Numbered from the stretch's first letter, positions 42,656-52,913 are shown. The stretch is DNA of 64,000 bases from Endozoicomonas montiporae CL-33 (GCF_001583435.1 NZ_CP013251.1:2563617-2627616); one strand, 5' to 3'. Translations and numbers: made by a program. The notes: generated from the sequence alone by a model not told the origin.

Positions 42656-44488
42656 GTGTCCAGATTACCCGTTATCGTTGCCCAGGGTGGCGTCAGTCCG
42701 GCAGGACGTAGCTCCGGTTTTCATGGTTACCGACGTCTGGTGTTTGACCGACTCGGGCAAACCGAACAAAAACAAACCCTGCAGGCCATTGCACGTTTAC
42801 GCGGGCTGGACCACACCGCCAGTGAACAGGAGATTCTGGCCGGTACCCTGATACGCCAGCTGGAAGATAACCTGTTTGACGCCGACCATCTTTATCTGCA
42901 CAACGCTCTGAATGTTCAGGAAGGCTCTGAACTGATTCTGCCTGCACGGCGTTTGCCTGCTCTGCCTGAAGGCTGGGTGGCAGAACCTTTGGCTGACGGC
43001 AAACACGTTCGTGTCAGAGTGTCTGCCAGTCATAAAATGATGCTGCCCGGTACCCGCGTTTCACCGGTAAAGGCAGCAGGCCAGTTGCCAACAGGCTTTC
43101 AACCGGAAAAGCTCTATCAATCCCGCCATCATCCCCGTTCACTGGCCATGACGGTGTTCGGTGCATCGGATGCTGTATTGTCTTCCGGTCTCGATTGGAC
43201 GGGTCTGAAAGGATTGCTGGCGCCGGAAGAAATGGCGGTGTATTCCGGCAGTGCCATGAGTCAGCTCGATTACAACGGCAATGGCGGCATGATGCAGGCG
43301 CGTTTGTTGGGTAAACGCGTGACGTCCAAGCAGTGTCCGCTGGGTTTTGCGGAAATGTCAGCGGACTTTATTAATGCCTATATTCTCGGTTCACTGGGCG
43401 CTACCGGTACCAGCATGGGTGCCTGCGCCACCATGCTCTACAATCTGCAACTGGCCGTGAACGATATTCGCAGCGGGCGCCGTCGTCTGGTGGTAGTAGG
43501 CAATAGTGAAGCGCCTGTAACACCGGAAATTATGGACGGTTATACCACCATGGGAGCGCTGGCGACCGATTCCGCGTTGAGGGGGCTGGATGAGCTGCTG
43601 GACAGTGAAGATCCGGACTGGCGCAGAGCCTGTCGCCCCTTTGCCAATAATGCTGGTTTTACTCTGGCTGAATCATCCCAGTTCCTGATTCTGATGGATG
43701 ATGAACTGGCTATGGAAGCCGGTGCCGAGGTGATGGGTGCAGTAGCGGATGTGTTTGTCAATGCGGATGGTTACAAGAAGTCCATATCGGCTCCGGGCGC
43801 TGGTAACTATCTGACGGTTGCACGGGCTGCCGCTTTGGGTCGATCCATTCTGGGTGAGCAATCTTTACGTCAGCGCAGCTATGTTCAGGCCCATGGCACG
43901 GGGACGCCCCAAAATCGTGTAACGGAATCCCATATCCTCAATGAAACAGCCAAAGTCTTTGGTATTGATCAGTGGGCAGTGTCTGCAGTGAAGAGTTACG
44001 TGGGGCACTCTATCGGGGTGGCCGGTGGTGACCAGATGATGTCTACGCTGGGGGTTTGGGATCAGGGCGTTATTCCCGGTATCCGAACTATCCATAACAT
44101 CGCCGATGATGTTCACGCTTCCCATTTGAATATCCTGACAGATCATCTGGACACCGGTGTCAACGGAATGGACATGACGCTCGTCAATGCCAAGGGTTTT
44201 GGTGGCAATAACGCCACAGCATTGGTGTTAAGCCCTGATGTTGCCCGCTCGATGTTGCAGAAAAAGCACGGTGAAAAAGCCAGTACCGAATGGCAGCATC
44301 GACAGGAAGCCACTATTGAGCGCCAGCGAGGTTATGAAGACCAGCACCAGCAGGGCACTATGACGCCCATTTATCAATTTGGTGAAGGCGTGCTCAGTGG
44401 TGAAGAGTTGGAGTATACCGATCAGAAACTGTCGGTACCGGGCTATGGTCGTGCGACTGATCTGAATTTGGAAAATCCCTACTGGTAA
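42656..44488 (+). CDS. fabY: Beta-ketoacyl synthase, FabY-like
   Basis: 610 residues, GTG start with AGGAG at 42644-42648. A condensing enzyme; the Pseudomonas FabY it resembles (same N-terminus, MSRLPVIV.xGG.x.AGRSS) starts fatty acid synthesis in place of FabH. Catalytic residues fit: nucleophile Cys in TGTSMGACATML (about residue 262), His in VQAHGTGTPQNR and His in KSYVGHSIGVAGG. The size, 610 against about 420 for FabF, matches FabY because of extra N-terminal and C-terminal parts. A terminator follows at 44502. Confidence 0.75.
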   Translation: MSRLPVIVAQGGVSPAGRSSGFHGYRRLVFDRLGQTEQKQTLQAIARLRGLDHTASEQEILAGTLIRQLEDNLFDADHLYLHNALNVQEGSELILPARRLPALPEGWVAEPLADGKHVRVRVSASHKMMLPGTRVSPVKAAGQLPTGFQPEKLYQSRHHPRSLAMTVFGASDAVLSSGLDWTGLKGLLAPEEMAVYSGSAMSQLDYNGNGGMMQARLLGKRVTSKQCPLGFAEMSADFINAYILGSLGATGTSMGACATMLYNLQLAVNDIRSGRRRLVVVGNSEAPVTPEIMDGYTTMGALATDSALRGLDELLDSEDPDWRRACRPFANNAGFTLAESSQFLILMDDELAMEAGAEVMGAVADVFVNADGYKKSISAPGAGNYLTVARAAALGRSILGEQSLRQRSYVQAHGTGTPQNRVTESHILNETAKVFGIDQWAVSAVKSYVGHSIGVAGGDQMMSTLGVWDQGVIPGIRTIHNIADDVHASHLNILTDHLDTGVNGMDMTLVNAKGFGGNNATALVLSPDVARSMLQKKHGEKASTEWQHRQEATIERQRGYEDQHQQGTMTPIYQFGEGVLSGEELEYTDQKLSVPGYGRATDLNLENPYW

Positions 44489-44501
44489 TCATTTTTCATG
44501 T

Positions 44502-44533
44502 GCCCCCGCTATCCTCAGGGGGCTTTGCCTTTT
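44502..44533 (+). terminator. Terminator after the ketoacyl synthase gene
   Basis: GCCCCC (44502-44507), 10-nt loop, GGGGGC (44518-44523), then TTTGCCTTTTCTTTT. Confidence 0.75.
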
Positions 44534-44699
44534 CTTTTCGTTTTACCGGTTTTTCAAAGCCCTTTGTAAAAGCACGGGGCTTCTGTTGATTTTATTGGTG
44601 ACTCGCGCCATTCTCATTCAATTATTGTTGGCTATCATTGTTGTTTATTGATACGCAGTGTCAGATAGTAGCTGCCCTGATAACTGAAAGGAGAATCGC

Positions 44700-46103
44700 A
44701 TGCTCATTAATCGTCTGAGTTTCGCTCTGGTGTTAGCAGGCGCATTGAGTGTTCAGCCGCTGATGGCTCAGGATGGGGCTCAAGCCGGGGTCGGGCGTGT
44801 GGATATCAGCCATGCCGGTCAATCCAGTCTGACTCTGTATTCTGACAAGGCATTTGTACGGCATTCACTGTTTGTAAAACCAACGGATCAGGGTAGTTTG
44901 CAGGTGGTGGGGATGCCCCGTGACTGGGATACCGACAGTCTTGAGCTGAGCTATCAGATGCAATCGGGTTCGGTGACACCGGCCCAACTGCTCTGGCAAC
45001 AGGGCGGTTTGAATCGGGATACCATTTATCGCGGTATGGTGGGTAAACAGGTTGAACTGCTCGGTGGTGGTCTGAATGTACCGGTACAGGGCACGATGTT
45101 GTCTTACCATTCCGGCCTTGCGCTGGTTCAGGGCACCAATGGACGGCAGTATCTTGTTGACTGGAATGATCCTCAGGGCATTCGTCTGGCGGGTCGGGAT
45201 GCCATGGTGTCGGATAACCAGCTGAGTTCAAGAATTTCTGCGTCGTTTACTCCGGAACAAATGAAGCAGCTCAATGCTGATAATCTGCAGTTGTCTTATG
45301 TCACACCGTCCGTTCGTTTCAGCAACCATTACCGCATGAGCGTCAACGATTCCGGTACTGCCCGACTGGAACTGAGCGCACTGCTGAACAATAACAGTGA
45401 TACCAGCTTCAGTCAGGCTGATATCCGGCTGGTGTCAGGAGACACTGGCAGATCGGTCGGTTATGCCCGCAGCAAGCAGATGATGATGGAAGCTGCTTCG
45501 CCAGCCATGGACTCTGCCGGTGAGCGAGTGGGGGAGATGCTGGTTCAGAAACTGCCACAGGGAACCCGCTTACCTGCACGTTCCAGCCAACAGCTCAGTC
45601 TGTTGCATATGGATCCGCTGAAGGTTGAAAAACTCTACACGCTTGATATTTACGGACGCTCTTATGGCGCTCGCAACAGCATAACGGAAAGACCCCGGCT
45701 GACCTATCGTTTCAAAACCGACAAAGACCTGCCTGCTGCACCGGTAAAGCTGTTTGAAGAAACCAGTGATGGTGCAACGATCATAGCGGGTGAAAGCTGG
45801 CTGGCTCAGACGACATCCGGCGATTATGCCCGTTTGACCATGGGAGAAGCTCTGGCGGTTCGGGTTGAGCGCGACCTGAAGAGTTCCCAGCAACAGGATA
45901 AAAGCCTGAAAAACCAGTGGCAGGCGGTGATTCGAAATGATCAGGATGTTGAAGTTCAACTGACTCTGACCGAGCGTGATTCCGGATTATTGAAAATTAG
46001 TGACGTCAAGGGTGCTTCTCTGGATGGTTTGCGGACTCTGACTGTCAAAGTGCCGGCTAAAAGCTCTAAAGAGATCAGTTATCAGGCGACCTACCGGCTG
46101 TGA
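44700..46103 (+). CDS. Exported DUF4139-like protein
   Basis: 467 residues, GAAAGGAGA before the ATG. A signal peptide (LVLAGALSVQPLMAQ, cleavage before DG) leads into a beta-rich body. The pattern YSDKAFVRHSLFVKPTDQG...VVGMP at the N-terminus and the repeated YTLDIYGRSYGARN...RPRLTYRFKTDKD.PAAPVKLFE near the C-terminus are like DUF4139-type mucoidy-inhibitor-related proteins. The C-terminus has the usual ...LKVPAKSSKEISYQATYRL. The function of the family is unknown; the location is periplasmic. Confidence 0.65.
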   Translation: MLINRLSFALVLAGALSVQPLMAQDGAQAGVGRVDISHAGQSSLTLYSDKAFVRHSLFVKPTDQGSLQVVGMPRDWDTDSLELSYQMQSGSVTPAQLLWQQGGLNRDTIYRGMVGKQVELLGGGLNVPVQGTMLSYHSGLALVQGTNGRQYLVDWNDPQGIRLAGRDAMVSDNQLSSRISASFTPEQMKQLNADNLQLSYVTPSVRFSNHYRMSVNDSGTARLELSALLNNNSDTSFSQADIRLVSGDTGRSVGYARSKQMMMEAASPAMDSAGERVGEMLVQKLPQGTRLPARSSQQLSLLHMDPLKVEKLYTLDIYGRSYGARNSITERPRLTYRFKTDKDLPAAPVKLFEETSDGATIIAGESWLAQTTSGDYARLTMGEALAVRVERDLKSSQQQDKSLKNQWQAVIRNDQDVEVQLTLTERDSGLLKISDVKGASLDGLRTLTVKVPAKSSKEISYQATYRL

Positions 46104-46138
46104 GTGCGTAATGAGCTGATTGCCTGAAAATTGTTCGG

Positions 46139-46165
46139 AAATGGCAGACACTGGTCTGCCATTTT
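46139..46165 (+). terminator. Terminator after the DUF4139-like gene
   Basis: AAATGGCAGAC (46139-46149), loop ACTG, GTCTGCCATTTT (46154-46165). Confidence 0.8.
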
Positions 46166-46331
46166 CAATTTCGCTGTATAAATATGATGTGGATCGTATT
46201 TGTTTTTAGCGACACTGGGTTATGATCCGCCTTCCAGTAATAATTATTCGGTAGTGGTCTAAATCTGTGATTTCTCATCTTGTTATCTCGGTGTTGGCAA
46301 GGTCTACAGACTTTTATGATCACAGGTTTGA

Positions 46332-46418
46332 CCCACTACCCGGTTGTCCATTGGTATCGAGCATATTGATGATATTCTTGCCGATATTGAACAGGCGCTG
46401 GTTGCCAGCCAGAGTTAA
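46332..46418 (+). pseudogene. 3' remnant of a Cys/Met-metabolism PLP-dependent enzyme
   Basis: Frame 46332-46418 codes PTTRLSIGIEHIDDILADIEQALVASQS. RLSIGIEHIDDI is the C-terminal signature of the cystathionine gamma-synthase / lyase family. A TGA lies just upstream in this frame and no further homology is visible, so only the last 28 codons remain. The stop codon coincides with the first bases of the R2 element. Confidence 0.65.
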
Positions 46419-46626
46419 GTACTCAACAATACGAAATCATATTTTCTGACTCATTGTTCAGGCACTCTCGGTAACTGCTCCTGCGTTACCCTATCTCCTG
46501 CATCCATGCAGTCGTGACTGCGTTGCAACTCTGGTCACATAGCTTGCTATGCTCCCTCCGTTGCGCCTTGCAGAGCACCTGCCCAATAAGCCAGAAATAT
46601 TCGATTCCGTATGGCTGAGTACTTAG
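46416..46626. repeat. Miniature inverted-repeat element, family R2, copy B
   Basis: About 211 bp, nearly identical to 19973-20182 in the same orientation. Ends TAAGTACTCAAC (46416) and GTACTTAG (ending 46626). Its central dyad, with CTTGCTATGCTCC and CAGAGCACCTGC, is conserved with copy A. Confidence 0.88.
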
Positions 46627-46683
46627 CGGGTCTTCTTTACCTGTTCTATCCTGAGTCTTTTTTATGACTCAGGAAATAAACGT

Positions 46684-48021
46684 TTGCACTCCCCGATAGC
46701 CCGCTTCCGATCCCAGATTGAAACCTATGGTACTCAACCCGTTCCGTCCGGCCAGCGCCGGTCCGGGAGTTACGACCTGTTTGTCATCATGGCCAATTTT
46801 CTGGTGAATCCTGCCAGTATATTCAGTGCAGCGCTGGGTGTGGCAAGCGGTTTGTCGTTTCTTGTGGTGGTCATGACTCAGGTGGTATCTCTGTTTGTCG
46901 CCATGGTTGTGCTATTGGTTATGGCACGGATGGGGGTGGATTACGGGCTGACCGGGCAAATGGCGTGTCGTACTGCGTTGGGAGTTAGGGGCGGGCGCTG
47001 GCTGACGTCACCGCTGAGGGTCATTTGTTCTGTATACTGGTTTGCCTTTCAGACTCTGGTGAGCAGTCTGGCACTGACGGCTATTTTATCAGAACACTTT
47101 GGCGTTGAATTACCCCTGACCACGGTCTCACTGATGTTTGCTGTACTTCAGGTTTCTGTCGCTCTGGTGGGGTACAGGTGGTTGCAGGGACTTTTTGGGC
47201 GGGCTTTACCCCTTAAAATCCTCTGCCTCATGATTATTGTCATCCAGCTCTGGGATAAACAGACTGCCAGTCAGAACTGGTTTGGTTTGCCATCAGGCAA
47301 TGACTGGCTCCTGGTCATGCTCTGGTTTAATGCCATCGTCGGCAGCATGCTGACCAATGTGGCCGATTCCGCTGATCTGGTGCGCTATGTCAATAGCCGA
47401 AGAAGCCTCTGGGTGGGGGCAATGTCCGGCGCGTTGTTCGGTGTGGCGCTGGGAGCAGGGCTGGGTGCCTGGATGATGACCGTTGTGGGCGGCAGTGCTG
47501 ATGAGCTTTACCACAATGTCCTGCGTATGGACTCCAGCTTGTTGATGACCGTCGCGATGATGGTGCTGATTGTGATGGATAACTGGACCATTAATGTCAT
47601 TAATTTGTATACGGGTGGTTTGTCACTCAGCCATACGCTTGAACCGGTTAGTCGATTTACCTGTACCTTGCTGATCAGTATTCCTGCCATCTGGCTGTCG
47701 GGCATGGCTGAAGTCATTCATAGCTATCTGCAGACTCTGGAAAAAGCGAGCGTATTGTTTGCCGCCATTGCCGGAGTCTTGCTGGTGGATTATTACTGCA
47801 GAAATTGGCGACTGAATGTTCAAGCACTGTATCAGGTGGATGGCGAATACTGGTATCAGCATGGTTTTCAACTCAGTGCGCTGTTGATTATTGCTCTGGC
47901 GGCACTGATTGGCTATTCAATACCGGAAGCCTGGCCTTTACCTGTCATTGTTATGTTAATTTCGGCTGTGGGTTTTCGTCTGGTTTTGTTTAGCAGGCAG
48001 AGAAAGGCTTCTGCCTTATAA
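46684..48021 (+). CDS. NCS1-family permease (CodB-like)
   Basis: 445 residues, TTG start with AGGA about 14 bases upstream. About twelve membrane segments. Relatives import cytosine, purines, allantoin or hydantoins with Na+ or H+. The N-terminal YDLFVIMANFLVNPASIFSAALGVASGLSF fits the TM1 substrate-binding region of the family. SVLFAAIAGVLLVDYY (near residue 358) is the typical C-terminal motif. There is no deaminase next to it, so the substrate is open. An R2 element sits directly upstream. Confidence 0.75.
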   Translation: MHSPIARFRSQIETYGTQPVPSGQRRSGSYDLFVIMANFLVNPASIFSAALGVASGLSFLVVVMTQVVSLFVAMVVLLVMARMGVDYGLTGQMACRTALGVRGGRWLTSPLRVICSVYWFAFQTLVSSLALTAILSEHFGVELPLTTVSLMFAVLQVSVALVGYRWLQGLFGRALPLKILCLMIIVIQLWDKQTASQNWFGLPSGNDWLLVMLWFNAIVGSMLTNVADSADLVRYVNSRRSLWVGAMSGALFGVALGAGLGAWMMTVVGGSADELYHNVLRMDSSLLMTVAMMVLIVMDNWTINVINLYTGGLSLSHTLEPVSRFTCTLLISIPAIWLSGMAEVIHSYLQTLEKASVLFAAIAGVLLVDYYCRNWRLNVQALYQVDGEYWYQHGFQLSALLIIALAALIGYSIPEAWPLPVIVMLISAVGFRLVLFSRQRKASAL

Positions 48022-48159
48022 CGAGAATTTATATTCTAAATAGTTATTAAATAAGAATAATATATTCCTTCAATTTATATAATGCTGCGATATGATGGCC
48101 TTGCTTGTTTATCCTTTCATGCATATAAAAGTCACTATCAACGACTATGGGTTAATAAA

Positions 48160-49131
48160 ATGGCCAAGGTTTTCGCAGACAACTCCCTGTCAATTGGTAA
48201 CACACCTCTGGTTCGGCTGAACCGCATTGCCGGCGATCATGAAATTTACGTAAAGATTGAATCACGCAATCCGGCCAATAGCGTGAAGTGCCGTATTGGT
48301 GCCAGCATGATCTGGGAAGCGGAAGCTTCGGGTAAACTGCGTGATGGCATGGAACTGGTAGAACCCACCAGTGGCAACACCGGTATTGCACTGGCGTTTG
48401 TTGCATCTGCCAAAGGTATTCCTTTAACCCTGACCATGCCGTCTTCCATGAGTCTTGAGCGACGGAAAGTGATTAAGGCTCTGGGTGCCAAGATTGTTCT
48501 GACCGAACCAGCCAAGGGCATGTCGGGTGCAGTGGCAAAGGCAAAAGAGATTGCTGAAACCAATCCTGAACAGTTTTTGCTGTTGCAACAGTTTGAGAAT
48601 CCGGCGAATCCAAAAATCCATGAAGAAACCACGGGGCCGGAAATCTGGAACGACACCGATGGCGAGATTGATATCTTTGTTGCGGGTGTAGGCACCGGCG
48701 GAACTATCACGGGTGTTTCCCGCTATATCAAGGAAGTTCGGGGTAAGAAAATGACTTCTGTAGCCGTTGAACCTACGGCGTCACCGGTTATTACCCAGAC
48801 TCTGACCGGTAAAGAAGTTAAACCCGCACCCCATAAAATTCAGGGTATTGGCGCTGGCTTTGTACCGGGTAATCTGGATCTGTCGCTGGTGGACCAGGTG
48901 GAGCAGGTCAGCAATGAAGACGCCATTGCCATGGCGCTGAAGCTGATGCGTGAAGAAGGCATTCTGGCCGGTATTTCAAGCGGTGCAGCCGTTGCAGCGG
49001 CTCTGAAAGTAGCTCAGGAGCCTGTACATAAAGGTAAGAAAGTTGTCGTGATACTGCCGGATTCCGGAGAGCGTTACCTGTCAACAGCGCTGTTTGACGG
49101 TGAGTTTAGCGAGCAAGAGCTGGTTCAATAA
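48160..49131 (+). CDS. cysK: Cysteine synthase A (O-acetylserine sulfhydrylase)
   Basis: 323 residues from ATG 48160 ([21 protein letters not shown], as in E. coli); the frame also offers an ATG at 48082, with no homology. Combines O-acetylserine and sulfide into cysteine. PLP lysine lies in [11 protein letters not shown], the substrate loop in [13 protein letters not shown], and phosphate binding in [10 protein letters not shown]. The upstream 130 bp are very A/T rich (TAATAT, TTATTAAATAAGAATAA), suited to CysB binding; cysB lies at 61706. Confidence 0.97.
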   Translation: MAKVFADNSLSIGNTPLVRLNRIAGDHEIYVKIESRNPANSVKCRIGASMIWEAEASGKLRDGMELVEPTSGNTGIALAFVASAKGIPLTLTMPSSMSLERRKVIKALGAKIVLTEPAKGMSGAVAKAKEIAETNPEQFLLLQQFENPANPKIHEETTGPEIWNDTDGEIDIFVAGVGTGGTITGVSRYIKEVRGKKMTSVAVEPTASPVITQTLTGKEVKPAPHKIQGIGAGFVPGNLDLSLVDQVEQVSNEDAIAMALKLMREEGILAGISSGAAVAAALKVAQEPVHKGKKVVVILPDSGERYLSTALFDGEFSEQELVQ

Positions 49132-49140
49132 CCCTAACGG

Positions 49141-51201
49141 TTACTCCCACTTTACCGGAATCTGAACGGTGAAGTGGGAACCATTACCCTCTTCACTCTT
49201 TACCGATATTTTTCCACCCATCAATTCAACCAGTTGTTTGCATATCGTCAACCCCAGACCGCTGCTGTGGGCTTCTTTATCGGCAAACTCTTCTTCCTGA
49301 CCGAATGCGTCAAATACTGTTTCAAGGCTTTCAGCAGGCAGGCCTGTTCCTGTATCAATGACCTCAAGAACCAGATAATTAGTAGTGTGATTCCGTGTTA
49401 CCGAAAGGCTTATCGTTCCATGATCGGTATAACGACAGGCATTGCCCAGCAGGTTAATAATGACCTGACGCAACCGGCGTGCATCGGCGGTTATCGTTTT
49501 TGGAATGCCCATTTCAATATAAATATGGAATTTCAGATCTTTGTTCAGCACTTCTGTCAGGAATACTTTCCGGCACTGCTCTATCATTTCAGGCAGGTCA
49601 AATGCCGCCGTTTGCAACGGCAAATGACCGGACTCCAGTCTGGAATAATCGATAACATCATTCACTATATCGAGAAGGGCGTGCCCAGACTGATTGATAA
49701 TATCAACCCATTGTTGTTGCTCGTCCGACAGTGTTTCCAAACCCAGCATTTCTGATGTCGCCAGAATGCTATTGAGTGGGGTTCTGATTTCCTGACTGAC
49801 TTTGGTAATAAAGAGCGTCTTTTGCCGGTTGGCAGAGTCAGCCTGTGACTTCTGCTCTGTCAGTTCATTGTTGGTTGTCTGCAATGTTTCCAGGCTGCTT
49901 TCCAGCGCCTTTTGACTGCTCAGGAATGACTCAAGGATATGGTTGTATTGTTGGGTAATACCGGAAAGCTCAGAGAAAGGATCGCTCTCCAGCGATTTAT
50001 ATTGTTGACTCTGTGCCTGCAATTCAAGGTCGTGGACAATTTCTGACAGTTCGGTGATAGCACCGTGTTCGCTGATATTCAGACCTATCTGTTCACTTTC
50101 TGCACTCACTCTGAGTGGGTACCATCGGTTGACAACTTTAAGCAGTGTATAGCTCATGACAAATGACCAGACTACGACGCAGCTAACACCGAGCAGCTGA
50201 ATGCCAAACTGGGAGATTAAGTCGTGTCCGGTATTAAGTATTTCGGGATCACCCAGCAGTCCTACTGACAGAGCTCCCCAGGTGCCGGCACCAAGATGAA
50301 CCGGAATAGCGCCGATGACGTCATCAATTTTATGGTGCTCAAGGAAAACGGTCATGCCACTGCAAATCAGCCCGGCCATTGAACCAATCAGAATGGCTTC
50401 AGGAGGTTGAACAGCGTGGGCTCCGGCGGTGATTCCCACCAGTCCTGCCAGTACACCGTTTGCCACCATGGGAATATCGGTTTTATGGAAAAAGACTATA
50501 CTCCAGACTAGGCTGGCGAGCCCTCCCGCACAAGCTGAAATAAAAGTGTTGATCATCACCAGACTCAGCAGGGCATCCATTTTTAACAGACTGCCCATAT
50601 TAAAACCAAACCATCCCAGCCATAGCAGCATCACGCCCAGCAGACTAAGCGTCTGGTTCAGCCCTCTGAAGACTTTATAACTCTGCTCACCAAATCCAAG
50701 TCGAGGGCCTATGACCAGTACGGATGCCAGAGCAACAGCGCCTCCTAATGCATGAACCTGTGTCGCACCGGCAAAATCCACAAAACCTGCTTTTGCCAGC
50801 CAGCCCTGAGGAGTATCAAACACGCCGCCCCAAACCCATTGTCCGGAGATTGGGTAGATCAGTGTGACGATGATCAGACTGATCACCATGTAAGCGCCCA
50901 GACCACAGCGTTCTGACACGGCTCCGGAAACAATCGTGGCAGCCGTGGCGGCAAACAGGGTTTGGAACAGTAAAAAAATGTAGGGATAGTGCTGACCATC
51001 GGGATGGGCATTCTGACTGAAATCAGAAAACCAGCCGTACTGGATAGTAAATCCGATGGCAAAGTAGAACAGCGTCACAAGAATCAGGTCTACCAGATTT
51101 TTGGCTGCGACATTAACGGTGTTTTTACTGCGGACGGCACCGGCTTCAAGGCACAAAAAAACCGCCTGCATCAACAGCACCAGCAGGATGCAGAGTGTCA
51201 T
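49141..51201 (-). CDS. Ammonium transporter fused to a histidine-kinase-like module
   Basis: 686 residues. Residues 1 to about 350 are an Amt transporter (FLCLEAGAVRSKNTVNVAAKNL at the start). The twin-histidine pore is kept, in ATQVHALGGAV and IPVHLGAGTWG, and the first membrane segment begins right at the ATG. A coiled-coil linker (about 375-455) follows, then a HisKA-like helix and a HATPase domain with N box (VIINLLGNACRYTD), G1 (VIDTGTGLP), and G2 (SGLGLTICKQL). The H-box reads VSQEIRTPLN: the phosphorylated His is Gln (codon CAG at 49792-49794, residue 470). Ammonium-sensing Amt-kinase fusions are known; the missing His is not expected. It may be a pseudokinase. No response regulator is adjacent. 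Confidence 0.85.
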   Translation of the reverse strand: MTLCILLVLLMQAVFLCLEAGAVRSKNTVNVAAKNLVDLILVTLFYFAIGFTIQYGWFSDFSQNAHPDGQHYPYIFLLFQTLFAATAATIVSGAVSERCGLGAYMVISLIIVTLIYPISGQWVWGGVFDTPQGWLAKAGFVDFAGATQVHALGGAVALASVLVIGPRLGFGEQSYKVFRGLNQTLSLLGVMLLWLGWFGFNMGSLLKMDALLSLVMINTFISACAGGLASLVWSIVFFHKTDIPMVANGVLAGLVGITAGAHAVQPPEAILIGSMAGLICSGMTVFLEHHKIDDVIGAIPVHLGAGTWGALSVGLLGDPEILNTGHDLISQFGIQLLGVSCVVVWSFVMSYTLLKVVNRWYPLRVSAESEQIGLNISEHGAITELSEIVHDLELQAQSQQYKSLESDPFSELSGITQQYNHILESFLSSQKALESSLETLQTTNNELTEQKSQADSANRQKTLFITKVSQEIRTPLNSILATSEMLGLETLSDEQQQWVDIINQSGHALLDIVNDVIDYSRLESGHLPLQTAAFDLPEMIEQCRKVFLTEVLNKDLKFHIYIEMGIPKTITADARRLRQVIINLLGNACRYTDHGTISLSVTRNHTTNYLVLEVIDTGTGLPAESLETVFDAFGQEEEFADKEAHSSGLGLTICKQLVELMGGKISVKSEEGNGSHFTVQIPVKWE

Positions 51202-51491
51202 AAAGAGGGTGTTGGATGTTCCTTAGGGCATGTACTGTATGTCCGGTTATGAGCAGTTGAAACAGTACAGCGATTTTTTATCTGTTCTCTTTTTGAATTT
51301 AACAGTTGCACGAAAAGCGTTGGTCACATGTGAAGGACATGGCATCAATGATTTTATGATGGATTTAGTACTTTGCCCCCTTGGGCGGTAAGGCATAGAA
51401 TAGCCAGAGCCTTTTCAGCCGCTCATTTCAACATGGGCTACTGACAAGCCAAGCGTTGTATTTTCTGGCAACCCTCACATGGAGTTGAATT

Positions 51492-52412
51492 ATGGGATTT
51501 GAAATCACTGCTATTGCATTTGTACTGCTGATAGCTGTGCTGATTGCGACCGGGGTTCGAATGGTTCCCCAGGGCTATAACTACACAGTGGAGCGTTTCG
51601 GGAAGTACACCAAAACCCTGCCACCCGGGTTGCATGTTATCGTGCCGGTGATCGACACGGTGGGTAACAAGATGAACATGATGGAGCAGGTGCTTGATAT
51701 TGCGCCACAGGAAGTGATTTCATCCGATAATGCCCAGGTCACCACCGATGCGGTGTGTTTCTTTCAGGTTCAGGATGCAGTAAGAGCGTCCTATGAAGTA
51801 AACGATTTGCCCAGAGCCATGCAGAATCTTGTAATGACCAATATTCGTGCGGTACTAGGTTCTATGGAGCTGGATGAAATGTTGTCTAACCGTGACCGCA
51901 TCAACGGACAGTTGTTGACCAAGGTCGATGAAGCCACTGATCCGTGGGGTCTGAAAGTCACCCGTATTGAACTGCGTGATATTGCACCGCCGCAGGATCT
52001 GGTGGAAGCCATGGCGCGGCAGATGAAGGCGGAACGTGACAAGCGTGCCCAGATTCTTGAAGCCGAAGGTGCCCGTGAAGCGGCCATTAAAGTCGCTGAA
52101 GGTGAGAAGCAGGCCCAGATTCTGCAGGCTGAGGGTGAGTTGGAAGCCGCCAAGCGCGAAGCCGAAGCCAGGGAGCGACTGGCCGAGGCGGAAGCGAAAG
52201 CGACGGAAGCGGTTTCTCAGGCCATAGCCAGTGGTGATCAGCGGGCGATTAACTACTTTGTTGCCCAAAAATATGTCGAAGCTTTGAAAGAAGTCGGTGC
52301 AGCCGATAACAGCAAGTTGATTATGATGCCGCTTGAAGCCAGCAGTGTGATCGGCTCTCTGGCAGGTATCAAGGAGCTGGTTGGTGATTTGTCGGGCAAT
52401 AAGTCCCCTTAA
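51492..52412 (+). CDS. qmcA: SPFH/band-7 membrane protein QmcA
   Basis: 306 residues. One N-terminal membrane helix ([18 protein letters not shown]), then the band-7 domain ([23 protein letters not shown]) and a long Ala/Glu-rich coiled coil ([29 protein letters not shown]). It probably forms membrane scaffolds and is partnered with the NfeD-like protein encoded 22 bases downstream. A rapid change of slope from helix to [11 protein letters not shown] near residue 255 is as in QmcA. Confidence 0.93.
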   Translation: MGFEITAIAFVLLIAVLIATGVRMVPQGYNYTVERFGKYTKTLPPGLHVIVPVIDTVGNKMNMMEQVLDIAPQEVISSDNAQVTTDAVCFFQVQDAVRASYEVNDLPRAMQNLVMTNIRAVLGSMELDEMLSNRDRINGQLLTKVDEATDPWGLKVTRIELRDIAPPQDLVEAMARQMKAERDKRAQILEAEGAREAAIKVAEGEKQAQILQAEGELEAAKREAEARERLAEAEAKATEAVSQAIASGDQRAINYFVAQKYVEALKEVGAADNSKLIMMPLEASSVIGSLAGIKELVGDLSGNKSP

Positions 52413-52434
52413 ATAACAGGTTAACGACACTATC

Positions 52435-52890
52435 ATGATGGATTTTCTGTCGTCTATACAACCCTGGCACTGGTTGATTATGGGGTTTCTGTTTCTGGGC
52501 CTGGAAGCGCTGGGAACCGGAGGTTTTTTGCTGGGCAGTGCTTTGTCCGGATTATTGCTGGCTGCATTGCTCTGGTTAGTACCGGACTTAAGCTGGGGTT
52601 GGCAATTGGTCTGGTTCGGGGCGGGCAGCCTGGTGTTGACCGTGGCGTACTGGAAACTGTTCCGGCGCGTTAACGAGAAGTCTGACAACCATCAGCTTAA
52701 TAACCGGGCTGCTCAGCTGGTTGGCCGGGTAGTAGAAGTTTCTGAGACGTTGGTTCATGGCCAGGGCAGGGTGCAGGTGGGTGATACACTCTGGAAAGTA
52801 CAGGCTAGTGAAGCCATTGAAGCGGGTGCGAAGGTTGTTGTTGTCGGTGCGGATGGAATGACGTTGCTGGTTGAGCGTAACAGCAATTAA
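52435..52890 (+). CDS. NfeD-like protein (YbbK type)
   Basis: 151 residues (an ATG at 52438 is alternative). Two or three membrane segments (LSWGWQLVWFGAGSLVLTVAYW) and a soluble OB-fold C-terminal domain (LVGRVVEVSETLVHGQGRVQVGDTLWKVQ). Works with the SPFH partner upstream as in E. coli qmcA-ybbK. Its stop is 24 bases before a strong terminator. Confidence 0.88.
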   Translation: MMDFLSSIQPWHWLIMGFLFLGLEALGTGGFLLGSALSGLLLAALLWLVPDLSWGWQLVWFGAGSLVLTVAYWKLFRRVNEKSDNHQLNNRAAQLVGRVVEVSETLVHGQGRVQVGDTLWKVQASEAIEAGAKVVVVGADGMTLLVERNSN

Positions 52891-52913
52891 ACCATTGTCA
52901 TAGATTCCGATCC

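Noticed and set aside
46267..46449. 60-residue ORF upstream of the NCS1 permease
   Set aside because: It is out of phase with the PLP-enzyme remnant that better explains the sequence.
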